A stretch of DNA of 64,000 nt from Actinopolymorpha pittospori (GTDB lineage Bacteria; Actinomycetota; Actinomycetes; Propionibacteriales; Actinopolymorphaceae): assembly GCF_014873875.1 (NCBI RefSeq), contig NZ_JADBEM010000001.1, positions 930,001-994,000 of the forward strand, given 5' to 3'. The notes under the pieces were generated by a model. The model was not told the origin of the DNA. It did not search any database and was given only the letters and a program-made list of their open reading frames with translations. This document shows positions 45,601-53,558 of the stretch, piece by piece. The translations under genes were made by a program, and so were the position numbers. Position 1 is the first letter of the stretch, and each line of letters begins with the position of its first letter.

Positions 45601-46286
45601 GAAGCACGGACTTCAACGGCTACTTCCAGTACCTGCTTGATCCCGACAGCGTGGAAGACACCGCGGTCCTTCCCGGCGTCTCCGGCACCAACAAGGGCTT
45701 CGTCACCTCGGGCTGGACGAAGAACTACGTCTACGACGGACCCTCGACGGCGATCTACAGCCCCGCACAGGGCATCGCCTGGGACCCGGACAACAAGCCG
45801 ACCGGCATCATGTCCGCCGGCTACATCGTGGGCACCTGGTTCGACGCCTCGGTGCAGGCCGGCGGCGACCGAACGATCACGTGGTACCACGTGACGGACT
45901 ACCCGGCCCAGGGTTCAGACGTCACCGCGAACATCGCCCGGTGGGCCGACGCCATCGCAGGAGGACCGGTTCCGACCGGCGGTTCCGTAGCCGCCGCCAA
46001 GACGTTGAAGATGGTTCAGCCGACCGGTATCGAGAAGCAGTGGCTCGACGCCAGCAGCGCGATGGGGTTCAACGACCCGACGACGCCTCCGGACGCAACA
46101 GACCGCAACCTGCTCAACCACGCGATCTGGTACGCGACTGAGGGCTACGACACGCCCTACCCGGGGGAGCACCGCGTCCTCACCCCGAACGAAGTACCAC
46201 GGGTCGAAGGGATCACCGATCCCGAGGACCAGTTCATGCAACCGTTCCGGATGAGCCCGGAGCAGGAGACCGCTGGCCGGCCCTGA
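42681..46286 (+). CDS. Secreted YncE-like propeller / phosphoesterase fusion, 1201 aa
   Basis: Signal peptide (residues 1-29, FRVIAAAATALAIGTAAAAY), then a seven-bladed YVTN/YncE-like propeller of about 370 residues: VAYSPDGSQLFASAANGAIV, LAVSPDGKSLYVAMSRNNTL, GDAVFVTNTSSDTISVIDTT. From about residue 455 a phosphoesterase-family domain follows: HVFYIVKENRTYDQILGDVG, DNFYADGDLSADGHQWAMQA, MTLGDDHTSGSSANDPTPRA and IFVTEDDSQAGTDHVDGHRT, the metal-binding Asp/His set seen in alkaline phosphatase-like phospholipases. Residues about 830-1201 form an extra region not seen in the standard two-domain proteins. Start ATG 42681 has CAGGAG close by. Likely role: extracellular phosphate-ester hydrolysis; substrate unknown. 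Strong terminator after it. Confidence 0.88.
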   Translation: MDALRIPRFRVIAAAATALAIGTAAAAYADPSLLWLGTSKVGRQNDGSVITSTGQRVTPAGATTEFTGRPVDEAIRPDHKTATLLNAQGSLLVVVDLATHKVLQNLSVSGQSASFGGVAYSPDGSQLFASAANGAIVRASVNADGTLTAAKAIALPQTNGNPYPGGLAVSPDGKSLYVAMSRNNTLGVLDLATEKMSQQIPVGNAPHAVLVKDGKAYVTNQGGRPAQAGDTTVDSAGTKIVADPVTGGPSTGTVAVVDLTTAKTVGTIPVGLQPTGEAVHGDAVFVTNTSSDTISVIDTTQRHKTQTIDVQPLPHLPAGSQPNGVTFVGDNQLVVSLGRTNALALYKWAGFGGAAEFQGMVPTGWYPTAVLPADDGGFVVANGKGVGALGPANANGGRRVQALIGSVQFVPKPTTEQLGTYSKTVLDNNNLSASSAYDNARKNQAPVPVPERIGEPSKIKHVFYIVKENRTYDQILGDVGKGDSEPKLTEFGKDVTPNQHAMMDRFPLMDNFYADGDLSADGHQWAMQANVPDYLEKAFGSFVRSYPYDGGDSMAYLPTGFIWGNALKAGKTVADFGEYVPSFTGSGTFGRWADWYHDAQVMAGEATGPLHAPPHTFQAKADVPGLDPLLIRDYPNFNTGIPDQYRYQIFKQQFTKWQEDDNLPNLTIMTLGDDHTSGSSANDPTPRAQVADNDLALGKIVDDISHSRYWKDSAIFVTEDDSQAGTDHVDGHRTTGYVISPWATSGVVDSQYYTQVNMVRTIEQILGLPPMNQMDLAAPPMTSLFSTRPNFAPYNVIANKIPLDEMNPGSLPSGSPPPVVPALCSSAAPSAAMTSTAPAVNAYRSDESDYQAGDTYGAARNGCVEANVTKRVGENNKPGTFQPGWPANVTLRDGTHVETLDWSELILSTKMNDPAVPWHRSGEWLTLPDVAASGSSVVSSGAAQVNPDIKATLTTSAVPGQPVIKESLQLHNAGSTDFNGYFQYLLDPDSVEDTAVLPGVSGTNKGFVTSGWTKNYVYDGPSTAIYSPAQGIAWDPDNKPTGIMSAGYIVGTWFDASVQAGGDRTITWYHVTDYPAQGSDVTANIARWADAIAGGPVPTGGSVAAAKTLKMVQPTGIEKQWLDASSAMGFNDPTTPPDATDRNLLNHAIWYATEGYDTPYPGEHRVLTPNEVPRVEGITDPEDQFMQPFRMSPEQETAGRP

Positions 46287-46306
46287 CCCATCAGTACAGC
46301 TCCGAC

Positions 46307-46344
46307 GTGTGCCGGTGTGGGTCGCCTGACCCACACCGGCACAC
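46307..46344 (+). terminator. Strong terminator hairpin
   Basis: GTGTGCCGGTGTGGGTC and its exact complement form a perfect 17-base-pair stem with the four-base loop GCCT, 21 bases after the phosphoesterase stop. It separates that gene from the ABC operon. Confidence 0.8.
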
Positions 46345-46446
46345 CCACACGTACAGGCCGGCCCCTGCACCCCGCGCAGACCCGGGCAGACCCGTGCAGT
46401 CCTGATGCTCCGCCCAGAGGTGAAGTGAAGATCTCGTCAACGACAG

Positions 46447-47412
46447 GTGAACATCGTGCTCGCAGTTGAAACACAAGGCCTGGCGAAGAGGTTCGGGGAG
46501 GTCGTGGCCGTCGACGCCGTCGACCTTCAGGTGAAGGAAGGAACGGTGCACGGCCTGCTCGGCCCAAACGGTGCCGGCAAGACGACCCTGCTGGCGATGC
46601 TCTTCGGACTCGTCCGCCCAGACGCCGGGTCGATCACCCTGCTCGGCCGGACCCAAAGCCACCTCGGGGCGCGGAATCTCGGCGGCGTCGCCGGGTTCGT
46701 CGACGGACCCCGCTTCTACCCCTACCTCTCGGCCCGCCGCAACCTGGAGTTACTCGCCGCGCTCGACGGCGGCTCCGCCCACACCCGGATCGACGAAGCA
46801 TTCGAGATCGCCGGCCTGGCCGAGCGGCACACGGACAAGGTACGCGGCTACTCCCTCGGCATGCGGCAGCGCCTCGGCATTGCCGCCTCGTTGCTGCGGG
46901 ACCCGAAACTGCTGGTACTGGACGAGCCGACCAACGGCCTCGACCCCGCCGGCGTGCGCGACATCCGTGCCCTGATCAAGAACCTCACCGACAGCGGCCG
47001 CACCGTTCTGCTCAGCAGCCACAACATGACCGAGGTCGAGCAATTGTGCGGGGAGGTCACCGTCATGCGGGCTGGAAGGATCGTCTTCCACGGAACCATG
47101 GACGAGATGCGCGCCCAGGCACCCGCACCGTCCTACCTGCTACACACCAGCGACAACGATCAGGCCGTCGCCCTGGCCGCGTCCCGCCCGCAGGTGTTGG
47201 TCGACCGCGGCCCCGACCGCGCCCTGCTCGTCCACGCCCGACCAGCCGACATGGACGCCTACGCCATCGCCCTTGGCAAGTCCGACATAGCGATCCGCGG
47301 CTACGCGGTGCGACAGACCTCGCTGGAGAACCTGTTCTTCCAACTGACCGAGGACCAGGACGCCATCCCGGCAGACCAGGTCGAAGCAGACCTCGCAGAG
47401 GCGGTCGCGTGA
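46447..47412 (+). CDS. ABC transporter ATPase (DrrA/CcmA type)
   Basis: A 321-residue exporter-type ATPase: Walker A LLGPNGAGKTTLLAML, signature YSLGMRQRLGIA, Walker B LLVLDEPTNGLDPAG, and the H-loop in VLLSSHNMTEVEQLC. The C-terminal extension (about 215-321) is typical of the antibiotic/peptide exporter subgroup. Start GTG 46447 or 46456. It overlaps the permease gene by four bases. Together with the permease and lipoprotein it forms a three-gene operon; the cargo is not evident. Confidence 0.9.
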   Translation: MNIVLAVETQGLAKRFGEVVAVDAVDLQVKEGTVHGLLGPNGAGKTTLLAMLFGLVRPDAGSITLLGRTQSHLGARNLGGVAGFVDGPRFYPYLSARRNLELLAALDGGSAHTRIDEAFEIAGLAERHTDKVRGYSLGMRQRLGIAASLLRDPKLLVLDEPTNGLDPAGVRDIRALIKNLTDSGRTVLLSSHNMTEVEQLCGEVTVMRAGRIVFHGTMDEMRAQAPAPSYLLHTSDNDQAVALAASRPQVLVDRGPDRALLVHARPADMDAYAIALGKSDIAIRGYAVRQTSLENLFFQLTEDQDAIPADQVEADLAEAVA

Positions 47413-48284
47413 GCGTCACAGACACCCCGATCGAGGCCCAGGAAACACCGACCAGCGAGATCGGCGGCCCCGGCGGCGCGTGGGTCGTGTACGGCACCGA
47501 GCTCCTCAAGCTCACCAGCCAGCTGCGCACCCGGCTCGCCCTCGCCCTGTGCGTCCTCGCGCCGTTCGCGTTCGTGACCGCGCTCGCCATGCAGGGCGCC
47601 ACGCCGGACGACACGTTGTACGGCCGTTGGGTGCACACGTCGGGATTCGCAGTGCCCCTGGTCCTTCTCGGGTTCGCCGCCCAGTGGGCGTTTCCAGCTC
47701 TCGCCTGCATCGTCGCGGGCGACATGTTCGCCGCCGAGGACCACTTCGGAACCTGGAATTCGATCCTCACCCGGTCCAGAACCCGGGGGCAGATCTTCGC
47801 CGGCAAGGCACTCGCCGCCATGACGTACTCGATCGCCGCGGTCGTGGTACTCGGCGTGTGCAGCCTCCTGGCCGGCATCCTGGTGGTCGGACACCAGCCA
47901 CTCGTCAACCTGTCGGGCATCCTGGTCGAACCAGACCAGTGGGTGCGGCTCGTCCTCGCCAGCTGGGCGAGCGTCCTCCCACCGGTCCTGGGCTTCACCG
48001 CCATCGGGCTGCTGATGTCCGTGGCGACCCGAAACGCGCCGGCCGGCATCGCGGCACCCGTCGCGCTGGGCCTGCTGATGCAGCTCTACTCGCTGGCCAC
48101 CGGACCCGACCTCGTGCGAAACCTGCTGCTGGCCCCTGCGTTCAACTCCTGGCACGGCCTGCTGACCACCGACCCGTTCTACGGCCCGCTCGAGCGGAGC
48201 CTCCTGGTCAGCGCTGTCTACGTGGTCATCTGTCTGAGCGTCGCGTACGTGCTACTGCGTCTCCGCGACATGAAGGGAAACTGA
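47409..48284 (+). CDS. ABC-2 type permease
   Basis: A 291-residue membrane protein with six predicted helices, e.g. LALALCVLAPFAFVTALAM, FAVPLVLLGFAAQWAFPALA, TYSIAAVVVLGVCSLLAGIL and SLLVSAVYVVICLSVAYVLL. The block between helices 2 and 3 (GDMFAAEDHFGTWNSILTRS, RTRGQIFAGKALAA) is characteristic of ABC-2 permeases (EDxxGTW...L..P..R....GK). GTG 47409 overlaps the ATPase stop. The cytoplasmic start is Glu/Thr-rich. Confidence 0.88.
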   Translation: MSVTDTPIEAQETPTSEIGGPGGAWVVYGTELLKLTSQLRTRLALALCVLAPFAFVTALAMQGATPDDTLYGRWVHTSGFAVPLVLLGFAAQWAFPALACIVAGDMFAAEDHFGTWNSILTRSRTRGQIFAGKALAAMTYSIAAVVVLGVCSLLAGILVVGHQPLVNLSGILVEPDQWVRLVLASWASVLPPVLGFTAIGLLMSVATRNAPAGIAAPVALGLLMQLYSLATGPDLVRNLLLAPAFNSWHGLLTTDPFYGPLERSLLVSAVYVVICLSVAYVLLRLRDMKGN

Positions 48285-48285
48285 G

Positions 48286-48768
48286 ATGTCGCGGACCATG
48301 ACCCTGTGCACACGGGCACGGACTCCTCGCATACTCCTCGCCGCGCTCACGACCGTCCTCCTCGTCACCGCGTCCAGCTGCGGTGCGGCCGGTGTCACCC
48401 GGGCCCGGGTCGAGGCTGCCATCGGGCCAACCTTCGCCAACCTGTACTCGCTCCAGCGGTACCAACAGGGTTACCCCAAGGTCAGCGGCGACAAGATCCC
48501 GTCCAAGGCGACGTGTGACAAGGGTGGAGCCGCGCAGCCCGACGAAGGACCAGGGAACGACTGGATCTGCACCATCGTCTGGCAGGTCGCGGGCCCCGGC
48601 ACCTCGGCCACCGCGGTCTACAACCTGCACATCCAGACCACCGGCTGCTACAGCGCCGACGGCGACAGCCCACCCGCGATCAACGGGCAGCAGATGCTGG
48701 ACTCCTTCGACGGCACCCCGTTCCTCAACCCGCTGTGGGAATTCGAAGGGTGCTTCGACAACGGCTGA
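48286..48768 (+). CDS. Lipoprotein of the ABC operon
   Basis: A 160-residue exported lipoprotein: basic start, hydrophobic LLAALTTVLLVTASSC with the lipid-site cysteine, then RARVEAAIGPTFANLYSLQR and paired cysteines (TCDKGG..., DWICTIVW, TTGCYSADG, FEGCFDNG) that could form two disulphides. It starts two bases after the permease stop, so it is co-translated. I recognise no domain; the context suggests an accessory or cargo-contact subunit. Confidence 0.8.
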   Translation: MSRTMTLCTRARTPRILLAALTTVLLVTASSCGAAGVTRARVEAAIGPTFANLYSLQRYQQGYPKVSGDKIPSKATCDKGGAAQPDEGPGNDWICTIVWQVAGPGTSATAVYNLHIQTTGCYSADGDSPPAINGQQMLDSFDGTPFLNPLWEFEGCFDNG

Positions 48769-48785
48769 GCATCTAGGAGCGTGGG

Positions 48786-48965
48786 TCAGTAACGCGCCAG
48801 CTGGGCTGTTGGTCGACTCGGTCGCGGTCCCTGACTGCCACCGGCGTCACGGTCTTGGGCGGCGCAGGCAGCCGCGGTCGCTGCTCCCGCGGCCCCGAGA
48901 CCAACGAGTTCCAGCAACCGCCGTCGGGACAGTCCCCGCACCGATGAGTTTGGCGTCGTCATCAT
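48786..48965 (-). pseudogene. Tat/lipoprotein leader stub
   Basis: ATG 48965 (or 48962) has GAGGAGCGGG upstream and encodes LSRRRLLELVGLGAAGAA, a twin-arginine-type leader ending AAAC, then 25 more residues and a stop. It looks like the 5' end of an exported-protein gene whose body is gone. Translation could still start, giving a 59-residue stub. Confidence 0.5.
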
Positions 48966-49051
48966 TCCCGCTCCTCAACCTCGGTGGTTCTCGCATCGCA
49001 ACTGCCTCAGCGCAGGCCCTTCAGGTCGCACCCACTCACGCGGTCCCGCCA

Positions 49052-49264
49052 TCACTCCTTCGAGTGCCGTGCACGCTGGGCTCGTGGTGTCGTCTGCTGC
49101 CCTTCCCGCCACGGGTACACCGCCGGATTCGCCGCCGGCGTACGCGCTGCGCTGCCCCCGATGATGTAGGCCCGCCGGTAGTCATCGGACCTGTTGGCTG
49201 GCATGTAGTGGACCGTCCTGCTGTCGTGGATCGTGGCGCCGCCGGGCGGGAGGGGACATGCCAC
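49052..49264 (-). pseudogene. Phytanoyl-CoA dioxygenase family fragment
   Basis: CPLPPGGATIHDSRTVHYMP then ANRSDDYRRAYIIGGSAART: the C-terminal core of PhyH-type 2-oxoglutarate/Fe(II) oxygenases, with the distal iron-ligand histidine (GGATIHDSRTVHY) and the 2-oxoglutarate-binding arginine (RRAYII). The N-terminal part with the HxD motif is absent. Confidence 0.7.
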
Positions 49265-49325
49265 CGCGGTCGAGGCCGGGGCCCATCGCCGACCAACGAG
49301 AAAGGTAACGGGCGCACTCCGTCAT

Positions 49326-49832
49326 TCATGCCAGATCACGCAGGAGTTCGGTGTCGGTGGTGGCGCTGCGCCGCACGACCGACACTTTGCCTCGTTGTTC
49401 GAACACCACGAACCTCACCGAGGCAAGCTCGTCGACGCCCTTCTCGCGCAACAGGCCGTACAGGTCCTGGCGGGTCAGGCCGCAGCCGCGAAGCTCCTCG
49501 TCCAGCACCTTGCCGTCGGCGACCAGCAGTCGCGGTGGGTGGTCGATCAGCTTGGCGAACAGCGGCCGAAGGCGAAGCCGAGCGGTGAGCCGGTGGGCGA
49601 GCAGGACCGTGACCAGGGTCGCCGCGCCGGCCAGGTAACCCGCATCATGGGCGTTGGGCACCCGACCGATGATGGCTCCGGCGGCAACGGCTGCAACGAA
49701 GTCGAACGCCGACATCTCGGCCAGAGTACGACGTTCACTTATACGGAAACAGACCACTGCGGTGAGATAGAGCAGCAGGGCCTTGACCACAACCCACCAC
49801 AGGTCGTACACAGATCCAAACACTATCGACAT
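49326..49832 (-). CDS. YetF-type (DUF421) membrane protein
   Basis: A 168-residue protein. Helices near the N-terminus (LWWVVVKALLLYLTAVVCFR, FDFVAAVAAGAIIG, YLAGAATLVTVLLAH) precede the soluble DUF421/YetF domain (PPRLLVADGKVLDEELRGCG, LTRQDLYGLLREKGVDELAS, VRFVVFEQRGKVSVVR). The motif RTLAEMSAFDFV is family-typical. ATG 49832 is preferred to 49868. YetF proteins are widespread and their function is poorly defined. Monocistronic. Confidence 0.85.
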   Translation of the reverse strand: MSIVFGSVYDLWWVVVKALLLYLTAVVCFRISERRTLAEMSAFDFVAAVAAGAIIGRVPNAHDAGYLAGAATLVTVLLAHRLTARLRLRPLFAKLIDHPPRLLVADGKVLDEELRGCGLTRQDLYGLLREKGVDELASVRFVVFEQRGKVSVVRRSATTDTELLRDLA

Positions 49833-50103
49833 GACCCTCGTTACCCGATCCGAGCGCACGACAAACACCGCACGGCCGCCGGGTTGAGCGCCAGCGTCCG
49901 ATGAGCTGATGCATCACACCAGCCTCAGCCGATCGCCTGACAGCCAGGCCCGGTGGCACGCGAGCGTCAGAGGCCGTACTGCTCCAGCAGGTGCAGCCTG
50001 ATTTCGCTGACGGTCGGTATCCGCTACGCCGCCGTGAAACCCCCCCAATGATGCCGCCACGCCGCCACGCCGCCGAACTCGCGGCCACGGACCCCGGCCC
50101 CCT

Positions 50104-50553
50104 GGTCTTTTCGACGTAGTGGAGACCGCCCAGGACGGCGACCTGCGGCGGGCATCGCTGCGGGAGCGTCGTGGCGTACTACGGCGGCCGTTCCGTCGCG
50201 TACCCGCCCGATCACCTCTGACACTGGCGATGCACACGCCGGACCCGTCCGTCGCGGAGGAGTGGTTCGACTTGATGGTCGCGGCTGGAGTCGAGAGCCT
50301 AGTGATCCAACCGGCGAAGTGAGCAGCCCGTACGTGTCAGGGGCGGGTCTGGCTGAAGTACAAATCAGGGCCGACCACGGACACAGTGGTCGGCGGGGTA
50401 GCCGGCAGCCCCCACCGGCCGGCCGCACTGCTGCTGGGCCGGTACGCCTCCGACACCGGCTGGCTGCACTACGCGGGCCGGGCGACGCAAGGCCCGGCCC
50501 CCCTTCCGTTGAACGCCGTTCGAGTGACAGCGCGGCTGCGGCCAGCAGCGTAG
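50104..50553 (+). pseudogene. ATP-dependent DNA ligase, C-terminal fragment with in-frame TGA
   Basis: One frame carries GLFDVVETAQDGDLRRASLR, ERRGVLRRPF, PDPSVAEEWFDLMVAAGVES and LVIQPAK, then TGA at 50320-50322, then GRVWLKYKSGPTTDTVVGGV, PAALLLGRYASDTGWLHYAG and a final TAG at 50551. This matches the end of the adenylation domain (WLKYK motif VI region) and the start of the OB-fold of actinobacterial ATP-dependent ligases. The N-terminal part with the catalytic KYDG lysine is missing, so the gene was truncated and acquired a nonsense codon. Confidence 0.75.
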
Positions 50554-50639
50554 AGACGGGAAGGACGTCCACGGGTACGGGGGTGCCAACCGGCGGGCGC
50601 CGGGCTCCAACACCTGGACCTCACCGCAGAACCTAACGA

Positions 50640-50672
50640 AGCCTATTACACTTTCTTGCAGCAGGCTTCTCA
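50640..50672. promoter_or_regulatory. Inverted repeat upstream of the flavohaemoglobin gene
   Basis: GAAGCCT and AGGCTTC flank a 19-base AT-richer spacer (ATTACACTTTCTTGCAGC-like). Function unknown; it may be an operator or leader hairpin. Confidence 0.3.
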
Positions 50673-50799
50673 CTCTCGGCGCCCGAGTCATAGCGAGCCC
50701 GGTCGTACAGGTGGCCACAAGCGAGGCTGTAGGCCAGACCATGGGCGGCCCGGCGGGAAACAAGTGAGCCACAGTTGCAGCACGTCGGAGGAGGCCGCC

Positions 50800-52011
50800 A
50801 TGTTGTCAGATAAGTCCCGGCCCATTATCAAGGCGACGCTGCCGCTGGTCGGTGCGCACATCCAGGAAATCAGCAGGCGCCTATACGCACACCTGTTTTC
50901 TACCCACCCAGAATTTCTGGATGGCATCTTCAACCGCGGCAACCAGGCACAGGGCACCCAACAGCAGGCGCTCGCCGGATCGGTAATTGCTTTCGCCGGC
51001 GCCTTGGTGAACACGCCTGACCGACTGCCTGAGAACCTTCTGGCCCGCGTCGCGCATAAGCACGCTTCGCTGGGCATCGCGCCGGACCAGTACCAGGTCG
51101 TCCACGACAACCTGATGCGGGCGATCGCTGACGTGCTCGGAGAATCGTTGACCCCGGAGATCGCAGCCGCGTGGGACGAGGTGTACTGGCTGATGGCCTA
51201 CACGCTGATCCATGTCGAAGCCGGGCTGTACAGTGCGCGCGCGGTGAGGCCGCAGACGGTGTGGCGGCAATGGGAGGTCGAACAGAAGATCCGGGAGACC
51301 GACGATGTGGTGACCTTCGTCGTCAAGCGCGTTGACGACCGGCTCGTCAAGCCCTCCCTTCCCGGCCAGTACGTCACCGTGCAGATGCCATTGCCGGACG
51401 GCACGCGGCAGCCGCGCCAATATAGCCTGAGCCGGGCCGATAACGGCGAGTACCGACAGTTCACGGTCAAGAGGGTGCATGGCGCCGGGAAGCCTGAGGG
51501 ACAGGTCTCGACGTTGCTGTACACCCAGGTCAACGTCGGCGACGTGTTGACCGTGTCTGTCCCGTTTGGCGCTGTGGTGCTCGATGATGCCGCCGGGCGC
51601 CCGATGGTATTCGCCAGCGCGGGGATCGGGATCACCCCGATGGCCGGGATGCTGTCGCATCTGGCCAAAGCCGGGTCGCGTCTGCCGATCATGCTGCTGC
51701 ACGCCGACCACGACGAGGACTCCTTCGCCCTCCGCGGCCAGATCCTCGCCGACATAGCCGCGCTACCCGACGCCTGCACCTACCTGTGGTACGAGCGGGG
51801 CAGCAACAGCCGGCTGCCGGTGAACGGCGTCTTCCCCGGCGAGATGGACATCGCCCAGGTCAGCCTGCCCGACAACGCGACGTACCACCTGTGCGGCCCG
51901 ATCCCCTTCATGCACGAAGTACGCAAGGCCTTGATCGAGGACGGCATCCTGCCCCGGGACATCCAATACGAGGTATTCGGCCCAGAGCTATGGCAGGCAG
52001 ACTACGAATAG
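50800..52011 (+). CDS. hmp: Flavohaemoglobin, nitric oxide dioxygenase
   Basis: A 403-residue cytosolic enzyme that oxidises NO to nitrate with O2 and NAD(P)H. The globin domain has Tyr29 (RRLYAHLF, the B10 ligand-stabilising tyrosine) and the proximal His88 in VAHKHASLGI. The FAD domain has RQPRQYSLSRADNGEYRQFT. The NAD domain has VFASAGIGITPMAGMLSHLA and YHLCGPIPFMHEVRKAL. All key parts and the usual length are present. ATG 50800 has GGAGGAGG upstream. It is alone, with a 19-base-loop inverted repeat (GAAGCCT/AGGCTTC) 128 to 160 bases upstream that might mark its promoter region. Confidence 0.93.
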   Translation: MLSDKSRPIIKATLPLVGAHIQEISRRLYAHLFSTHPEFLDGIFNRGNQAQGTQQQALAGSVIAFAGALVNTPDRLPENLLARVAHKHASLGIAPDQYQVVHDNLMRAIADVLGESLTPEIAAAWDEVYWLMAYTLIHVEAGLYSARAVRPQTVWRQWEVEQKIRETDDVVTFVVKRVDDRLVKPSLPGQYVTVQMPLPDGTRQPRQYSLSRADNGEYRQFTVKRVHGAGKPEGQVSTLLYTQVNVGDVLTVSVPFGAVVLDDAAGRPMVFASAGIGITPMAGMLSHLAKAGSRLPIMLLHADHDEDSFALRGQILADIAALPDACTYLWYERGSNSRLPVNGVFPGEMDIAQVSLPDNATYHLCGPIPFMHEVRKALIEDGILPRDIQYEVFGPELWQADYE

Positions 52012-52656
52012 ACCCGGCCGGGCTATTACGGCCCCGGGTGAGATTGATGTCTGCGCCTGAGTGCGACCGTCACGGCGCTTCTGCGATGCTCCCGGTGGGC
52101 GCCCGCTGCCAGCGCGCCTATCGAGTCGCGGGCCGAGGGTTACCCGCCGGTCTGCGGGGAACCGGTATCGACGGCACGTGAGAACTGACAGTGAGGATGA
52201 TCGGGGGATGCCGTCGAGGTGGTCTGACCCGAAAACTGATCGAGGCCTCGACTGTCATGAGTTGGCGATTTGCGCAAGCGCGGCCCGGCTCGAGGCCGGA
52301 GCGCTGCCAGTGGCTGCCATCATGTCCAACGCAGCCCCTCCCGGCAGCTCAAGCTGCTGGCGAGGTGATCGGCGAGCACCGGTCGGCGCTGGTGTGCAGG
52401 AGTGTGATCTTTTCGGCGACCGCACGGGTACGGCGACCGAGGTAGGGCTGGGCGATCACGTCGAAGACCCGCCGCACTCGAGGAGCAGACCGTCGTCTTC
52501 CCCGGCGCCGCCGCAGCCCAGGCCGTGCTTCCACGACTTGCCGAGAGCCCGAAAACCGTGCTGGCAACGGAGTGGGACGGCGAGCCCGCGAAGCACGTGG
52601 TCGGCCGGTTCCCGTGGCGGATCTCGCGTCCCAGGCGGTGTGGCGGATCCGGCAGA
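52012..52656. other. No recognisable gene
   Basis: Short frames on both strands, e.g. plus strand near 52485 (EEQTVVFPGAAAQAVLPRLA then EWDGEPAKHVVGRFPWRIS) and minus strand near 52450 (RRVFDVIAQPYLGRRTRAVA), look protein-like but match no family I know. They may be decayed genes. Confidence 0.35.
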
Positions 52657-53358
52657 TCACCCAGGGAGCCTGGCGGCATCCTGTTGGTCGGCAAAGTGCC
52701 GACGGCAGGCGCCGCAGCAGAAGTAGAAGGTCTGACCGTCGAGCTCCAGGCTCACTGCCTGGTCGTTGATCGGTACGGTCATGCCGCAGACCGGGTCCAG
52801 GGCAGATCCCGCGGGTGCGGGTTTCACGGTCTCACCCACCGCCTCGTGGATCATGTCCAGCAGATCGGACTCACCGATCGACCGCCCGAAGGCGCCGTAT
52901 CCACCCTCGGGCACGCCCAGCACATGGACCTCGGCGTGCGGCTCGCGAGTGAGCCGCTCGGAGTCCCCCTCGGCCTGCGAGAGCGCGCGGGTGATGCTGG
53001 TGACGAGGAAGCCGGTCAGCTCCTTCCGCCACCGGCCGGGGACATAGGCCCGCACGAAGTACCGGGTAGGTCCGTTCCGGTCGAGCGGTCGCCCGCCCAC
53101 GACCCAGGTCGCGACCTCGTGGACGACAACGTGCGTGATGGACTCCAGCAACGCGAGCACTGCCGGGGGCGTGCTTGCCGGTGCGGGCGCCTCCGCGGAC
53201 GGATCTGCGCCCACGTCTACTTTCGAGTCTGTGCCGGCATCAGATTCCAGCGCGGTGTACTGCTCCAGCAGCCCACCGAGCGTCAACCGGGCGGCGAGCC
53301 CGCTCAGCTCTTCCGCGCTGAACCTCTCCTTCGGAACGAACAGTTCGACGAACATCAT
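52657..53358 (-). CDS. Tautomerase-like protein with C-terminal YHS metal-binding domain
   Basis: A 233-residue protein. The N-terminal part (FVELFVPKERFSAEELSGLA, HVVVHEVATWVVGGRPLDRN, YFVRAYVPGRWRKELTGFLV) resembles proteins with a tautomerase/4-oxalocrotonate fold. The last 50 residues are a YHS domain, DPVCGMTVPINDQAVSLELD then FYFCCGACRRHFADQQD, with cysteines placed as in copper- and heavy-metal-binding YHS/TRASH modules. ATG 53358 is chosen because GGAGG lies eight bases upstream; ATG 53364 is too close to it. The combination is unusual and suggests a metal-linked enzyme or sensor. Confidence 0.75.
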   Translation of the reverse strand: MMFVELFVPKERFSAEELSGLAARLTLGGLLEQYTALESDAGTDSKVDVGADPSAEAPAPASTPPAVLALLESITHVVVHEVATWVVGGRPLDRNGPTRYFVRAYVPGRWRKELTGFLVTSITRALSQAEGDSERLTREPHAEVHVLGVPEGGYGAFGRSIGESDLLDMIHEAVGETVKPAPAGSALDPVCGMTVPINDQAVSLELDGQTFYFCCGACRRHFADQQDAARLPG

Positions 53359-53558
53359 GGTCATGACCTCCGTGTGTGCTGCGGATACGCCCGCACCCAC
53401 CCGCCGAGGTCGCTCGCGCCCCGACGTCGCGAGCGGTGACGGCGAGACTTCCCGCCGCTCCTGTCAGACGGCACACAGATGCCTGTCAGGACGCGGCACC
53501 GGTCCGTCGGGTCGCACCCTGCAGTGCGCGTGCGCGGGGAAGGGTGCTGGTCAGGCAC

